Source: Devosia soli (GTDB lineage Bacteria; Pseudomonadota; Alphaproteobacteria; Rhizobiales; Devosiaceae). From it: a DNA stretch of 64,000 nucleotides. The stretch lies in NCBI RefSeq assembly GCF_000970455.1, contig NZ_LAJG01000014.1, positions 1 to 64,000 of the forward strand, written 5' to 3'. A program made the position numbers and the translations under genes. This document shows positions 7,203 through 16,340 of the stretch, piece after piece. The notes below the pieces were generated by a model, which worked only from the letters and a program-made list of their open reading frames with translations, ran no database searches and was not told the origin of the DNA. The stretch's first letter is position 1. The number at the start of each line of letters is the position of its first letter.

Positions 7203-10200
7203 TGAACACTTTCCAAGGCACAGAGCGAGTTCACTAGTCGCATCTGCTCTATAGACGCGCATTTTGCCTGGCGCAGCCGAGGTGACCCGAAGACCAAAGC
7301 CAATCCTTTGGCCCGAGAAACCGCGACGTTGATGCGATTCAGCGAAAACAGGAACTCCATTCCGCGGGAGGTTTCGTCAGCCGACGAAGCAGCCATTGAG
7401 ACAATGCAAACCGGCGCTTCTTGACCCTGAAACTTATCTACCGTTCCAACCCGAAATCCGGCCGGCAAAGCTGCTCTCAATGCATTCACCTGTAGATTAT
7501 AGGGGGCTACGACAATGATGTCAGACTCTTGCATGGGACGTGTGGCCCCATTCTTATCAGTCCAGCGTCCAGCTAGCAGGCTCTCACTTGCAGCTCGAAT
7601 TGCTTCTACTTCTTCATAGGAGGTTTGAGCATTACCCTCGTGCTCGACGGGCACCCAGAACGCACCTGTGCCTGGGAATGCAGTCCCGCTGACACACTGA
7701 CTCTCAGTATCAGGATGGCTCTGAAGCCGGCCTTCATAAACCTGCTCTGAAATAAATCGGCAAACGTTTGGGTGCATCCGTCGCGTCGTGCCGAGAAAGA
7801 TGCCTTTGTCAGCAGGTACGGTTGCGTGGTCACCCAGCAGCCATTCCAGACAGGACATGTTGGCCGGCTCAGGATGCGACCCTTGGATCACCTGCGGCAG
7901 CTGGCGTGGATCACCGACAAGGACGATGTTGCGCGCTGCACGCCCCATCGCAGCCATGTTGGCCAGGCCAACCTGTCCAGCTTCGTCCACAAACAGCCAA
8001 TCAAATGCTTGGATGTTTTCGTCTCGCGCGAAGAAGAAGGCCGTACCGCCCACAACATTGCCGCCCGCTGCAGCATTCGCATTATCGGTAGTGCGACGCA
8101 CAGGAGAATTGTCAGGGTACCCGTCATCGTCACTCGAGACTTTATGAATAATATCTAGGGTGCGAGTGAGTTTGACATCCTTCAGTGCGTCCACGCATCC
8201 CATCAGCACGTTTCGGATCGCCTCGTGGCTGTTTGAAGCTACGCCCACCCGGTACCCTGCCTCGACGAGCGACAAGATGGTCCGGGCGGTCACATACGTC
8301 TTCCCACTTCCCGGAGGTCCTTGAACCGGAAGAACTGTGTTTTCCATCCTGTGCACAGCGGCGATTGTGCCAGCCACAAGATCGCTACCACTCAGGATAT
8401 CCCCTGCCCCGCTCGACAACCGCGGCGCTCTGGCCTCCAGGAGGTCGCCTAGAGCCTGGTAACGGCTTGGCCCACACTGGTCTTCGATTACATCCATGAG
8501 CGCCGCTGCAATGACTTTAGTGTCAAGCGGCGGATCAGGATGAAGCGTCAGGTTTTCGGCCAGTAGAGCTCGTCTAGCCGCCCCAACTTTCAGCGTTACT
8601 GTCCGCCTGTGTCGATCCATTGCCTCAATGTTGACCGAGGCAAAGCCCTCGCTGGTGGGGATGGTAGCAGTTCGCCCCTCCCGCAGTTTGGACTCTTGAG
8701 GTGGGAATTCGTACGTTCGGGCTACTGAGCGCTTGATCGGTTCAATGTCGCTGATGGCCGTTAGGCCAGCGAGTGCATCGAGATCATCGATCAGTTCGTC
8801 TTCTTCTCGACCAAGGCTGTCAAAGATCGCCCACCAGGCGGGCTTGGCTTCTCGCTTGTGAAACAGGCCCAGATTGAACAGGCGCTGCTGCAGGGCTTCA
8901 GGAACGCCAGAGCTGGCTAGGCGTGCTCGCAAGGCGGCGGCTTCTTCGTCTTCCAGTACCTGCTTGTCAGCTGCGTCTACGGCCCTTACCGGCCAGGGTC
9001 CTTCAGGGCGGATCCGCACAAGCCAATTGCGAAGCATCTCTGTGGAGACACAGTCCACGCGATTGTAAGCCTCGATCTCGTCAAGGATCTGTTGATCGCC
9101 GCTTTCTCGCCAACGTTCGTAGGCCACCACAGACCCGCCTGCTGTCTTGACCTCTCCGTCCCGCTGCAAACCATAGAATGCCTCAAGTGACTTGATAGAG
9201 TAGTTTGGCTCGGAAGCTATCAAGCCACCGCGCACTACGGCATATAGGTCTACAAAGCGGCGCTCTCGCAGGAGACGATCAAGGAATGCTTCCCCAATCC
9301 CATACTTCGCGGTGAGCCGCCGCAGGGCGGTGATCTCGTAGGGTGCATAGTGGTAGAGGTGGGCGGCCGGATAGCGGGCGAGACGGTCACGAAAGAAGTC
9401 CAACAGCTCTGCTAAGGAGCGGGCTTCAGCGGCATGGTCGTGGGCCCAGAAGGATCTGAACCCGCCATCAAACCAGACACCATGGAGGTACTCTAGCCCA
9501 CCTTCAAAATGTGGATCACCTTCAATGTCGTAAAACACATCGCCCGGCTGCGGGGCCGGTAAGAGATCGAACCCTTTGCCTGGCTGTGGTGGACGCAGCT
9601 GATGTTTCGGATCTCCGCTTTTGCGGGCCTGTTGCAGCCGAGCTTGTGAGCGTAACCTGTCCAAGGTGGCTTGTGCCATCCCGCGCACGCTGGCCTCGCT
9701 CGCAGCAAGTCCTTCCATTGTCACGATGCCGGCTGCTTCGAGCTTCTTCACCTGCCCCTTCGCAATATTGGCCACATTGAAGAGGCTATCTTCGGTCTTC
9801 CAGGTGCTGTTGCAGTGATCAGACCAGCGGCACAAACCACAAATGGCGGACGGCACCGCACGTGTAGAGGGTGGGTTGGCAACAAATGCTTCTAGCCGAC
9901 CACGAGCCATGCGCGCATATGCGGAATAGTCCTTCAGCCGCAGACTGGCTCGCATGCCGTTTCCGAGTTCAACGTGCGCATACTCCGGCGCGACGCCTTG
10001 AACCTCCGAGAGAAGATCCGAGTAGAGGGCAAGCTGCAGGACATGGGTCGGATGTGGGCGGCGCTTGAGCTTGGTGTCCGTGACCTCATAGCTGAAGTTC
10101 CCGAGTGCTGAGGGTTTGTCTACCCGGTGCAGGAAGTCTGACCATCCGCCCCACTGCCCCGAAAGGAAGGCGCCCTGGTAGATTACTTCCGCACCCGACC

Positions 10201-10471
10201 GAAGAGCATCGAGCGTCGCACGAGTGCTGGATGACAGGTCACTGCGCTTGATCTCCATCACGCGCTTGCCGCTTGCTTTTAAAGCTTCCAAATGAGCGGC
10301 CTCGTGAGCATCGCCTTGCTTCTGAAGAAGCTCTGCGTCTTCAGTCGCTGCCGTCGGCTGGGGTCCAGCACCGCGCATGTGCTGCAGATCCAGCACCGTC
10401 GAGTGACTGCAGCCCATGAACCGCATGAGGTCCGAGGCTGAAAAAAGCATGCTTCCGTCGATGTTCCTCAT
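7199..10471 (-). CDS. TM0106-type RecB-like nuclease fused to RNase H-like domain and UPF1/DNA2-type helicase
   Basis: About 1090 residues from the ATG at 10471, which has GGGAG upstream; a GTG at 10507 is a longer alternative. Order: an N-terminal RecB/Cas4-like PD-(D/E)xK nuclease (GWSDFL then YEVTDTKLKR), a cysteine cluster (AICGLCRWSDHC) of the kind holding an iron-sulphur cluster, an RNase H-like exonuclease fold (FYDIEGDP, HLYHYAPYE, NRVDCVSTEM), and a superfamily 1 helicase with Walker A VQGPPGSGKTYVTA near residue 720 and LFVDEAGQ near 827, ending with QGQEAPV and NVAVSRAK motifs. It heads the operon and its stop overlaps mcrB, so all three proteins probably act together on DNA or RNA ends. 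Confidence 0.88.
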   Translation of the reverse strand: MRNIDGSMLFSASDLMRFMGCSHSTVLDLQHMRGAGPQPTAATEDAELLQKQGDAHEAAHLEALKASGKRVMEIKRSDLSSSTRATLDALRSGAEVIYQGAFLSGQWGGWSDFLHRVDKPSALGNFSYEVTDTKLKRRPHPTHVLQLALYSDLLSEVQGVAPEYAHVELGNGMRASLRLKDYSAYARMARGRLEAFVANPPSTRAVPSAICGLCRWSDHCNSTWKTEDSLFNVANIAKGQVKKLEAAGIVTMEGLAASEASVRGMAQATLDRLRSQARLQQARKSGDPKHQLRPPQPGKGFDLLPAPQPGDVFYDIEGDPHFEGGLEYLHGVWFDGGFRSFWAHDHAAEARSLAELLDFFRDRLARYPAAHLYHYAPYEITALRRLTAKYGIGEAFLDRLLRERRFVDLYAVVRGGLIASEPNYSIKSLEAFYGLQRDGEVKTAGGSVVAYERWRESGDQQILDEIEAYNRVDCVSTEMLRNWLVRIRPEGPWPVRAVDAADKQVLEDEEAAALRARLASSGVPEALQQRLFNLGLFHKREAKPAWWAIFDSLGREEDELIDDLDALAGLTAISDIEPIKRSVARTYEFPPQESKLREGRTATIPTSEGFASVNIEAMDRHRRTVTLKVGAARRALLAENLTLHPDPPLDTKVIAAALMDVIEDQCGPSRYQALGDLLEARAPRLSSGAGDILSGSDLVAGTIAAVHRMENTVLPVQGPPGSGKTYVTARTILSLVEAGYRVGVASNSHEAIRNVLMGCVDALKDVKLTRTLDIIHKVSSDDDGYPDNSPVRRTTDNANAAAGGNVVGGTAFFFARDENIQAFDWLFVDEAGQVGLANMAAMGRAARNIVLVGDPRQLPQVIQGSHPEPANMSCLEWLLGDHATVPADKGIFLGTTRRMHPNVCRFISEQVYEGRLQSHPDTESQCVSGTAFPGTGAFWVPVEHEGNAQTSYEEVEAIRAASESLLAGRWTDKNGATRPMQESDIIVVAPYNLQVNALRAALPAGFRVGTVDKFQGQEAPVCIVSMAASSADETSRGMEFLFSLNRINVAVSRAKGLALVFGSPRLRQAKCASIEQMRLVNSLCALESVQ

Positions 10472-10583
10472 GCCCCGCTCCCAAGCTTTCGATACAGCAA
10501 CTTTCACCCGGCAGGCTACTAGCCTGTCGTATTGATTCCGTTACAGAGTGGGATTTGAGTAGTGCTACGGGGACTCGAACCAA

Positions 10584-11216
10584 ATGGCGCCATATGATGG
10601 CCAGAAACTGCTCGAAGATGAGATCGTTCGAGTGCTGACAGGACTGACTTCGTCCTTCGAACCCAATGAGCTGGCCTATTTGGCTCTAACATCCAAAGTG
10701 GAAGCGCCTGTCCGTGATCGCCTGGCATTTACTCTCCATCAATCCGTGGGCTCGGACTATTTGGTCGCTCGTGAGTGGGACCGCGTTGACCTTGCGATAC
10801 TCAGTCGGTCACAAGTGCCCGTTGCTCTGCTTGAGCTCAAGGCGATGTACTCATTTGATGATGCGATGCGCTATTGCCTTATCACTGCAGAGGACGAGGC
10901 AAAAACCCGCTCGTTTGCGCCTCAAGCTAGCGCCGTCTACTCTCTTTTGCTTGCCACCCACGTGAGTAGTCAAGTTCCACAGGGCCTAAGGCGAGTGGTC
11001 AAGTATGATGGGCACATAAACCGGGCTGCTCGAAAGGTCGGCGACCCTGAACTCGTGCGCACCGCGTTGTTAGCGCGGATGGATGAGGCGCTGAGGGAGC
11101 GTAACCTTGTGGCTTCGGGCAATCTAGCTGGCGGCATAGCTTTCGAACTGCCTGTGGATGTATTCTACTGGCTGGTGCGCGACCCCGGTCCTGTGCCGGT
11201 AGCTCTTGAGTTATGA
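10584..11216 (+). CDS. Hypothetical protein with a restriction-endonuclease-like core
   Basis: 210 residues, soluble. The central stretch WDRVDLAILSRSQVPVALLELKAMYSF has the layout of a PD-(D/E)xK nuclease: a D in one strand, then E-x-K in the next, with helical NELAYLALTSKVEAPVRDRLAFTLH before it. Catalysis is plausible but untested. It is divergent from the nuclease-helicase gene, so the 10472-10583 gap probably holds both promoters. The plus-strand helicase gene starts 52 bases after its stop. It may be an accessory nuclease of the McrBC-like cluster or part of a separate two-gene unit with the HelD-like protein. Confidence 0.7.
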   Translation: MAPYDGQKLLEDEIVRVLTGLTSSFEPNELAYLALTSKVEAPVRDRLAFTLHQSVGSDYLVAREWDRVDLAILSRSQVPVALLELKAMYSFDDAMRYCLITAEDEAKTRSFAPQASAVYSLLLATHVSSQVPQGLRRVVKYDGHINRAARKVGDPELVRTALLARMDEALRERNLVASGNLAGGIAFELPVDVFYWLVRDPGPVPVALEL

Positions 11217-11268
11217 AGCAAGTGTTTCGGGGCAATAGGGAGCGAGCCGCCACTGCGCATGCGGTCTG

Positions 11269-14241
11269 TTGGAAAGCCGAAAGCCAATCTTGACCCGTCT
11301 ACGGCAACGTCCACTGCTGAAGTTTCTAGCTGATCCCTTCGGCACGTCCGCCCGCACCATGGAGCTCGACGGGAACTACATACGATTGACGCGCCGCCGC
11401 CGGGTCGAGTCGCTGTCGCTGCAGTCGTTAGCGAGGGCGCCGGCCGTTACGAGGGGTATGCTTGGAACCACGCTGACCGTCTTTACTGATAAAATGGACG
11501 AGGTCGCGTTGAAAGGCGCCAGCCACCAAGATGCCCGTGACTTCTCGCAACGGATCAAAGAAGCGTGGACCCGCTTTAACCTCGCGGCCCTTGAGAAAGA
11601 AGCGGCTCACCTGAATAGTATCCTTGCTGAAGTGAAGTCGTTGGTGGCGCCGTCTCGATATCCTGCGGCCTATCAGATCGCGCCCCTGCTCGAAAAAGCC
11701 CGTGCTCTAGATGCTTCGCTTCTTTCGAAGCTGAATGCCGAAGCCGTCGGTCCCGAGATCGTAGCACACATTGCGCCTGTCCGGAATTTTGCAGACGAAC
11801 CGCGCACATTACGGGCAAACGGCATAGCGGCCTTCGTCGCCGCCGAACTGGATCGCTGGAAGGATTTCTTCGACACCATCGAGAGCAAGCCGCTGACGCC
11901 GGAACAACGCCTTTCGATCGTCGTCGATGAGGATGCGACGCTCGTTCTGGCCGGGGCGGGATCGGGAAAGACCAGCGTGATCACCGCCAAGGCCGCCTAT
12001 CTGGTCAAAGCGGGCATCCGGTCGCCGGAAGAAATCCTGCTTCTCGCCTTTGCGAAAAATGCGGCGGAAGAGATGTCAGAACGTGTCGAGGCCCGATCCG
12101 GCGTGCCCCTTGTCGCACGGACCTTCCACGCGATTGCCTACGACATCATCGGCATCGTCGAAGGGTCAAAGCCCGCGCTGGCCGACCACGCCACCAATGA
12201 CATGGCCTTCACCAATCTGATCAAACAGATCCTAAAAGACCTTGTCCTTCGGCGTTCTGATGTGTCGGAGGCGATCATCCGGTGGTTCGCTCATTTCCTG
12301 GTTGAGCCGAAGACCGAATGGGACTTTCAGACCAAGCACGACTTTTACTCCCACATGGAAGCGCAAGACCTGCGCACGCTGCAGGGCGAAAAGGTCAAAA
12401 GTTACGAAGAGCTGCAGATCGCCAACTGGCTGTATGAAAACGGCGTCGAATACGAATACGAGCCCGTGTACGAACACAAGATCCCCGAAACAGGCAGGCG
12501 CGATTACCTGCCGGATTTCCGCCTGACCGAAAGCGGCATCTACATCGAGCATTTTGGGGTGCGCCGTCAGAAGAAGGCCGATGGCAGCGAACAGCTGGTC
12601 ACGGCGCCCTTCATCGACCGTCACGAATATCTGGCTGGCATGGAGTGGAAGCGGCAGGTCCATGCCGAGCATGAAACCACCCTAATTGAAACCTATAGCT
12701 ATGAGCGGCAAGAGGGGCGCCTGCTGACCGGCCTTGCTGAAAAGCTGGCGCCGCATGTCACCCTGAAACCTCGCCCCGCCGACAAGATCTACGACCGGAT
12801 CGTTGAGTTGAAGCAGGTCGATGACTTTTCGAAGCTGCTTGGAACCTTCCTGCGCAAGTTCAAGAGCGGCAGCCACAGCCTGCAGGACTGCGAGACAAAG
12901 TCCAACCAGCTGAAGCTAGGCAAGCGCGCCCGGGCGTTCCTTGATGTGTTCGCGGCGGTTTTCGAGGAGTACCAGAAGCGCCTGGAAGGCCGGATTGACT
13001 TCGAGGACATGATCCTGCGTGCCGCGGGCTATACCGAGACGGGACGCTACGTCAGTCCGTTCCGCCACATCCTGATCGATGAATTCCAGGACATCTCGCA
13101 AAGCAGGGCTCGGCTGTTGAAGGCGCTGAAGGCGCAGCATCCGGATGTGCGCGTCTTTGCCGTTGGTGACGACTGGCAGTCGATCTTCCGCTTCGCCGGG
13201 TCCGACATCCATCTGATGCGTCATTTCGGGCGGGAGTTTGGCGGCAGCTTCGATGGCGAAGCTGGGGTGCACCGGACCGTCGATCTAGGCCGCACCTTCC
13301 GATCGGTTGACCAGATCGCCTTTGCGGCCAGAACCTTCGTCCTGCGAAACCCAGCCCAGATAGAGAAGCAGATCGTCCCGGCCGGGTTCGCGACCGAACC
13401 CGCCATCAGAGTCGTGACCGTGTCCAAGGGCGAGGATGAGGCGAAATTGTCCCAGGTTCTTGCCGCCAGGTCAGCCGCTGTGGCACCGGAGGCGAAGCCT
13501 GCGACGGTGCTGCTTCTCGGCCGTTACCGCTTCGTCGAGCCGAACATGCAGGATCTGCGGCAACGCTTTCCGCGGCTGAAGATCAGCTTCAACACCATCC
13601 ACGCTTCCAAGGGTCTGGAGGCCGACCACGTCATCCTACTGAACGCCGACAGCGGGCGCACGGGGTTCCCATCAGAGATCGTCGACGACCCCCTGCTGTC
13701 TCTAGTGTCGCCGGAGGAGGAGGCGTTCCAGAACGCCGAGGAACGGCGCGTCATGTATGTCGCGATGACCCGGGCCCGACACACACTGACGATCCTTGCC
13801 TCGAACGCCCGGCCATCGTCCTTTGTTACTGAACTGAAGAAGGATCCCGCTTACGGCATCGCCGCTCAACCTGGCGCGGAGCTGGAGGAGCATGACTGCG
13901 GCGAATGCGGTGGGCGGTTGTTGGGCGTCACTGGGAAGGATGGCCGAGTCTGGTATCGCTGCGAGCATGTGCAGCATTGCGGAAACCTCCTGCCCGTTTG
14001 CCAATCCTGCGGAACCGCTTTGCCTCGCTTCACCGATGGAACGGCCGACGTTCGATGCCAGTGCGGTGCCACCTATCCGACGTGCCCCGAATGCGAAGAT
14101 GGTTGGCTGGTTGAACGCAGCGGCAGCTATGGCAAGTTCCTTGGCTGCGTCCGATATCCGAACTGCGTCGGCAAGGCTAAATTATCTAGCGACGACGGAT
14201 CTGCGCTTAAGAAGCCGCGGCCCGGGAACCGGCCCAGATGA
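11269..14241 (+). CDS. HelD/UvrD-family superfamily 1 helicase with nuclease-like insertion and C-terminal zinc fingers
   Basis: 990 residues from a TTG at 11269; an ATG at 11359 would remove a stretch resembling the helicase IV N-terminus, so the longer form is favoured. Walker A LAGAGSGKTSVITAKAAYL lies near residue 225, Walker B LIDEFQDISQSRARL near 603, GDDWQSIFRFAGSD follows, and late motifs STIHASKGLEADHVILL-like and RRVMYVAMTRARHTL are present. An insertion at about 377-430 (EELQIANWLYENGVEYEYEP, DYLPDFRL, IYIEHFG) looks like a degenerate PD-(D/E)xK or VSR-like nuclease. The tail (about 876-970) holds several CxxC knuckles like topoisomerase-type zinc fingers. The codon style becomes more GC-rich after about 11,850. 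Confidence 0.88.
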   Translation: MESRKPILTRLRQRPLLKFLADPFGTSARTMELDGNYIRLTRRRRVESLSLQSLARAPAVTRGMLGTTLTVFTDKMDEVALKGASHQDARDFSQRIKEAWTRFNLAALEKEAAHLNSILAEVKSLVAPSRYPAAYQIAPLLEKARALDASLLSKLNAEAVGPEIVAHIAPVRNFADEPRTLRANGIAAFVAAELDRWKDFFDTIESKPLTPEQRLSIVVDEDATLVLAGAGSGKTSVITAKAAYLVKAGIRSPEEILLLAFAKNAAEEMSERVEARSGVPLVARTFHAIAYDIIGIVEGSKPALADHATNDMAFTNLIKQILKDLVLRRSDVSEAIIRWFAHFLVEPKTEWDFQTKHDFYSHMEAQDLRTLQGEKVKSYEELQIANWLYENGVEYEYEPVYEHKIPETGRRDYLPDFRLTESGIYIEHFGVRRQKKADGSEQLVTAPFIDRHEYLAGMEWKRQVHAEHETTLIETYSYERQEGRLLTGLAEKLAPHVTLKPRPADKIYDRIVELKQVDDFSKLLGTFLRKFKSGSHSLQDCETKSNQLKLGKRARAFLDVFAAVFEEYQKRLEGRIDFEDMILRAAGYTETGRYVSPFRHILIDEFQDISQSRARLLKALKAQHPDVRVFAVGDDWQSIFRFAGSDIHLMRHFGREFGGSFDGEAGVHRTVDLGRTFRSVDQIAFAARTFVLRNPAQIEKQIVPAGFATEPAIRVVTVSKGEDEAKLSQVLAARSAAVAPEAKPATVLLLGRYRFVEPNMQDLRQRFPRLKISFNTIHASKGLEADHVILLNADSGRTGFPSEIVDDPLLSLVSPEEEAFQNAEERRVMYVAMTRARHTLTILASNARPSSFVTELKKDPAYGIAAQPGAELEEHDCGECGGRLLGVTGKDGRVWYRCEHVQHCGNLLPVCQSCGTALPRFTDGTADVRCQCGATYPTCPECEDGWLVERSGSYGKFLGCVRYPNCVGKAKLSSDDGSALKKPRPGNRPR

Positions 14242-14600
14242 GTGTAGCACAGTGGTACCCATCGCCAGACCCGACAGGCTAATCGCCCCCGCGAGCAGCG
14301 CGGGCTAGCCGCTCAGCATTTCCGCAACGGCCGAAAAGGCCGATATCAAGGATCTATCGCGGCTCGAAATTGTGCCGGAAATCTTCCGGGCACGAACAAC
14401 GAACACTCGGCATTTCAAAGCCCGCCCACCCAGGAAACCGGCGGTAATGGGGTGGTTTACAGTCAGTCTGCTTCTGGAAAGTATCGTATCATATCGGACA
14501 TCACCGATCAGCTCTGGTAGACTGGTTTCTTGGTCATGACTGGGCAATGTATCCACTCGGCCTCCTCCAAGCTGTTGCTCACCTTTACAAAGGCCCAGCC
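14242..14600. other. Intergenic stretch between helicase and transporter genes
   Basis: 359 bases with no convincing gene. A GC-rich hairpin (CCCGCG, loop AGCAG, CGCGGG) lies at about 14287-14303 and could help terminate the helicase transcript, but no T-run follows. An 83-codon minus-strand frame here (14305-14556) has no recognisable features. The promoter for the transporter pair probably lies toward the right end. Confidence 0.4.
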
Positions 14601-15035
14601 ATGACCTCGATCTTCAATTCTTGGCAGTTCTGGGCTGCCTTCTCAGCCGTGTTCGCTGCGATGACAGCAATCTTTGCCAAAATCGGCATCGAGAACATCA
14701 GCTCCGACTATGCCACGCTCATCCGAACCATCGTCATCCTGATCGTGGCTGGCGCCATCGTTTTGGCTACCGGCCAGTGGCAAGATCCCGCCACAGTGTC
14801 GGCAAAAACCTGGACCTTTTTGGTTCTCTCTGGCCTAGCAACGGGGCTGTCATGGCTTTGCTATTTCAGGGCACTCAAGATCGGCAACGCGGGGCAAGTT
14901 GCGCCCATCGACAAGTTGAGCGTGGTGCTGGTGGCCATTATAGCGGCTGCGTTCCTTGGCGAACGCCTTTCGGCTGCTGCTTGGGCTGGCGTCGGATTGA
15001 TTGCTGGTGGAGCAATTCTAGTCGCTCTAAATTGA
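14601..15035 (+). CDS. Half-size EamA/DMT-type membrane transporter
   Basis: 144 residues from the ATG at 14601; the frame is open upstream, but the extra residues are not family-like. About five transmembrane helices are visible (FWAAFSAVFAAMTAIFAKIG, TIVILIVAGAIVLATG, TWTFLVLSGLATGLSWLCYF, KLSVVLVAIIAAAFLGERL, AAWAGVGLIAGGAILVAL). The motif CYFRALKIGNAGQVAPIDKLS is typical of the EamA repeat. Full-size DMT exporters carry two such repeats; this protein has one and would act as a dimer. The substrate cannot be deduced. The yeiH-like gene follows 86 bases later on the same strand. Confidence 0.85.
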   Translation: MTSIFNSWQFWAAFSAVFAAMTAIFAKIGIENISSDYATLIRTIVILIVAGAIVLATGQWQDPATVSAKTWTFLVLSGLATGLSWLCYFRALKIGNAGQVAPIDKLSVVLVAIIAAAFLGERLSAAAWAGVGLIAGGAILVALN

Positions 15036-15121
15036 CAAGACATAACGATCGGTCTTCGCTAACCGGGGTCTTCGTCCCCGCCAGTAGCGCTCCCAACTTC
15101 AATTTTCGGCCTGGAATTTGT

Positions 15122-16156
15122 ATGAACGCCGTTAGTAAGTCCCTCCCAGGTATTCTCCTGTGCGTTGCTGTCACCCTGGTAGCCATCGCGCTGCAAGCCT
15201 TGGAAGTGTTGTTTGTTGGTCAGCCGTATCTTGAAGCTCTGGTGCTGGCGATCATAATTGGCGTCGTCATCAGGACGTTGTGGACGCCCGGGCCGCTGTT
15301 CGAGCCGGGTATTCAATTCAGCGCAAAACTGCTGCTGGAATTCGCGGTGGTTCTGCTCGGTGCCTCGATCAGCGCCAGCATGGTTGCTGAGTTAGGACTG
15401 GTGCTCGTCGTTGGCATCGCAGCCGTCGTTGTAATCTCTCTGGTAGTCAGTTTCGTCATCTGCCGCTCGCTTGGACTGCCGCAGCGGACCGCAATTTTGA
15501 TTGCCTGCGGCAACTCCATCTGTGGCAATTCCGCGATCGCAGCTGTGGCTCCTGTCATTGGGGCTGACAGCGAGGACGTTGCATCTTCCATCGCCTTTAC
15601 CGCCGTCTTAGGCGTCATTACCGTGCTGCTTCTGCCTTTGCTTGTGCCTGTTCTGGCGCTTAGTCTGACGCAGTACGGTGTTTTGGCAGGCTTGACCGTT
15701 TATGCCGTGCCTCAAGTTCTAGCCGCTACATTACCGATCGGCGCCCTGAGCAATCAGATCGGTACAGTCGTGAAGCTTGTCCGCGTGCTGATGCTCGGAC
15801 CTGTGGTCTTACTGCTGTCATTGTTTGCACGACGCCTGACTAACGCTACAGCACCAACGGATACCCGCCCTGCATCCGGCGATCGATTGGGACTATTTGA
15901 ACTGGTTCCTTGGTTCATTATCGGGTTTTTGCTGGTGGCGACGCTGCGCTCGCTTGGGCTCGTTTCACTTGTACTGATCGCCCCGCTGGCGTCGATCGCA
16001 AGTGTGCTGACCACGATTTCCATGGCGGCTCTAGGCCTTGGCGTGGATGTGCGGGTTGTCGCAAAAGCCGGGCTGCCCGTCACTGCGTCTGTCACCTTGT
16101 CCTTGATCGTGCTTGGCGTCATTAGCTATGGCCTGATTGTGGCCTCTGGGGTGTGA
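15122..16156 (+). CDS. YeiH-family putative sulfate exporter
   Basis: 344 residues from the ATG at 15122. It is a polytopic membrane protein with about ten helices. Family hallmarks are IQFSAKLLLEFAVVLLGA, RTAILIACGNSICGNSAIAA, YAVPQVLAATLPIG and VKLVRVLMLGPVVLLLS, as in the UPF0324/YeiH (Cons_hypoth698) family, annotated as putative sulfate exporters. No LysR-type regulator of the YeiE kind lies next to it. Together with the half EamA transporter it forms a short plus-strand unit between the helicase cluster and the integrative element. It may be cargo or a remnant of the pre-insertion chromosome. Confidence 0.87.
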   Translation: MNAVSKSLPGILLCVAVTLVAIALQALEVLFVGQPYLEALVLAIIIGVVIRTLWTPGPLFEPGIQFSAKLLLEFAVVLLGASISASMVAELGLVLVVGIAAVVVISLVVSFVICRSLGLPQRTAILIACGNSICGNSAIAAVAPVIGADSEDVASSIAFTAVLGVITVLLLPLLVPVLALSLTQYGVLAGLTVYAVPQVLAATLPIGALSNQIGTVVKLVRVLMLGPVVLLLSLFARRLTNATAPTDTRPASGDRLGLFELVPWFIIGFLLVATLRSLGLVSLVLIAPLASIASVLTTISMAALGLGVDVRVVAKAGLPVTASVTLSLIVLGVISYGLIVASGV

Positions 16157-16340
16157 GGCCTTGCTGCCCACCGTCATCATTCAAGCGATAAGGACTCAAT
16201 GGAGCTGATCTCAGCCGCTCGGATGGCATGGCCATTCATTGGCATCGCCTTCATATTTCGCCATTGGCTGCTTTTGGAGTAACGCATCTGCAGTTCGAAC
16301 GTCTGAAAGGGGGTCGGAAGCGGCCGTCGGCTAACCCAGT

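Noticed and set aside
10565..10582. GGGGACTCGAACC, resembling a tRNA T-arm on the minus strand
   Set aside because: No acceptor, D or anticodon arm can be folded around it, so it is neither a tRNA nor a supported attachment-site remnant.
14305..14556. 83-codon minus-strand frame between the helicase and transporter genes
   Set aside because: No ribosome binding site, no recognisable motif and no operon context; the stretch is treated as intergenic.
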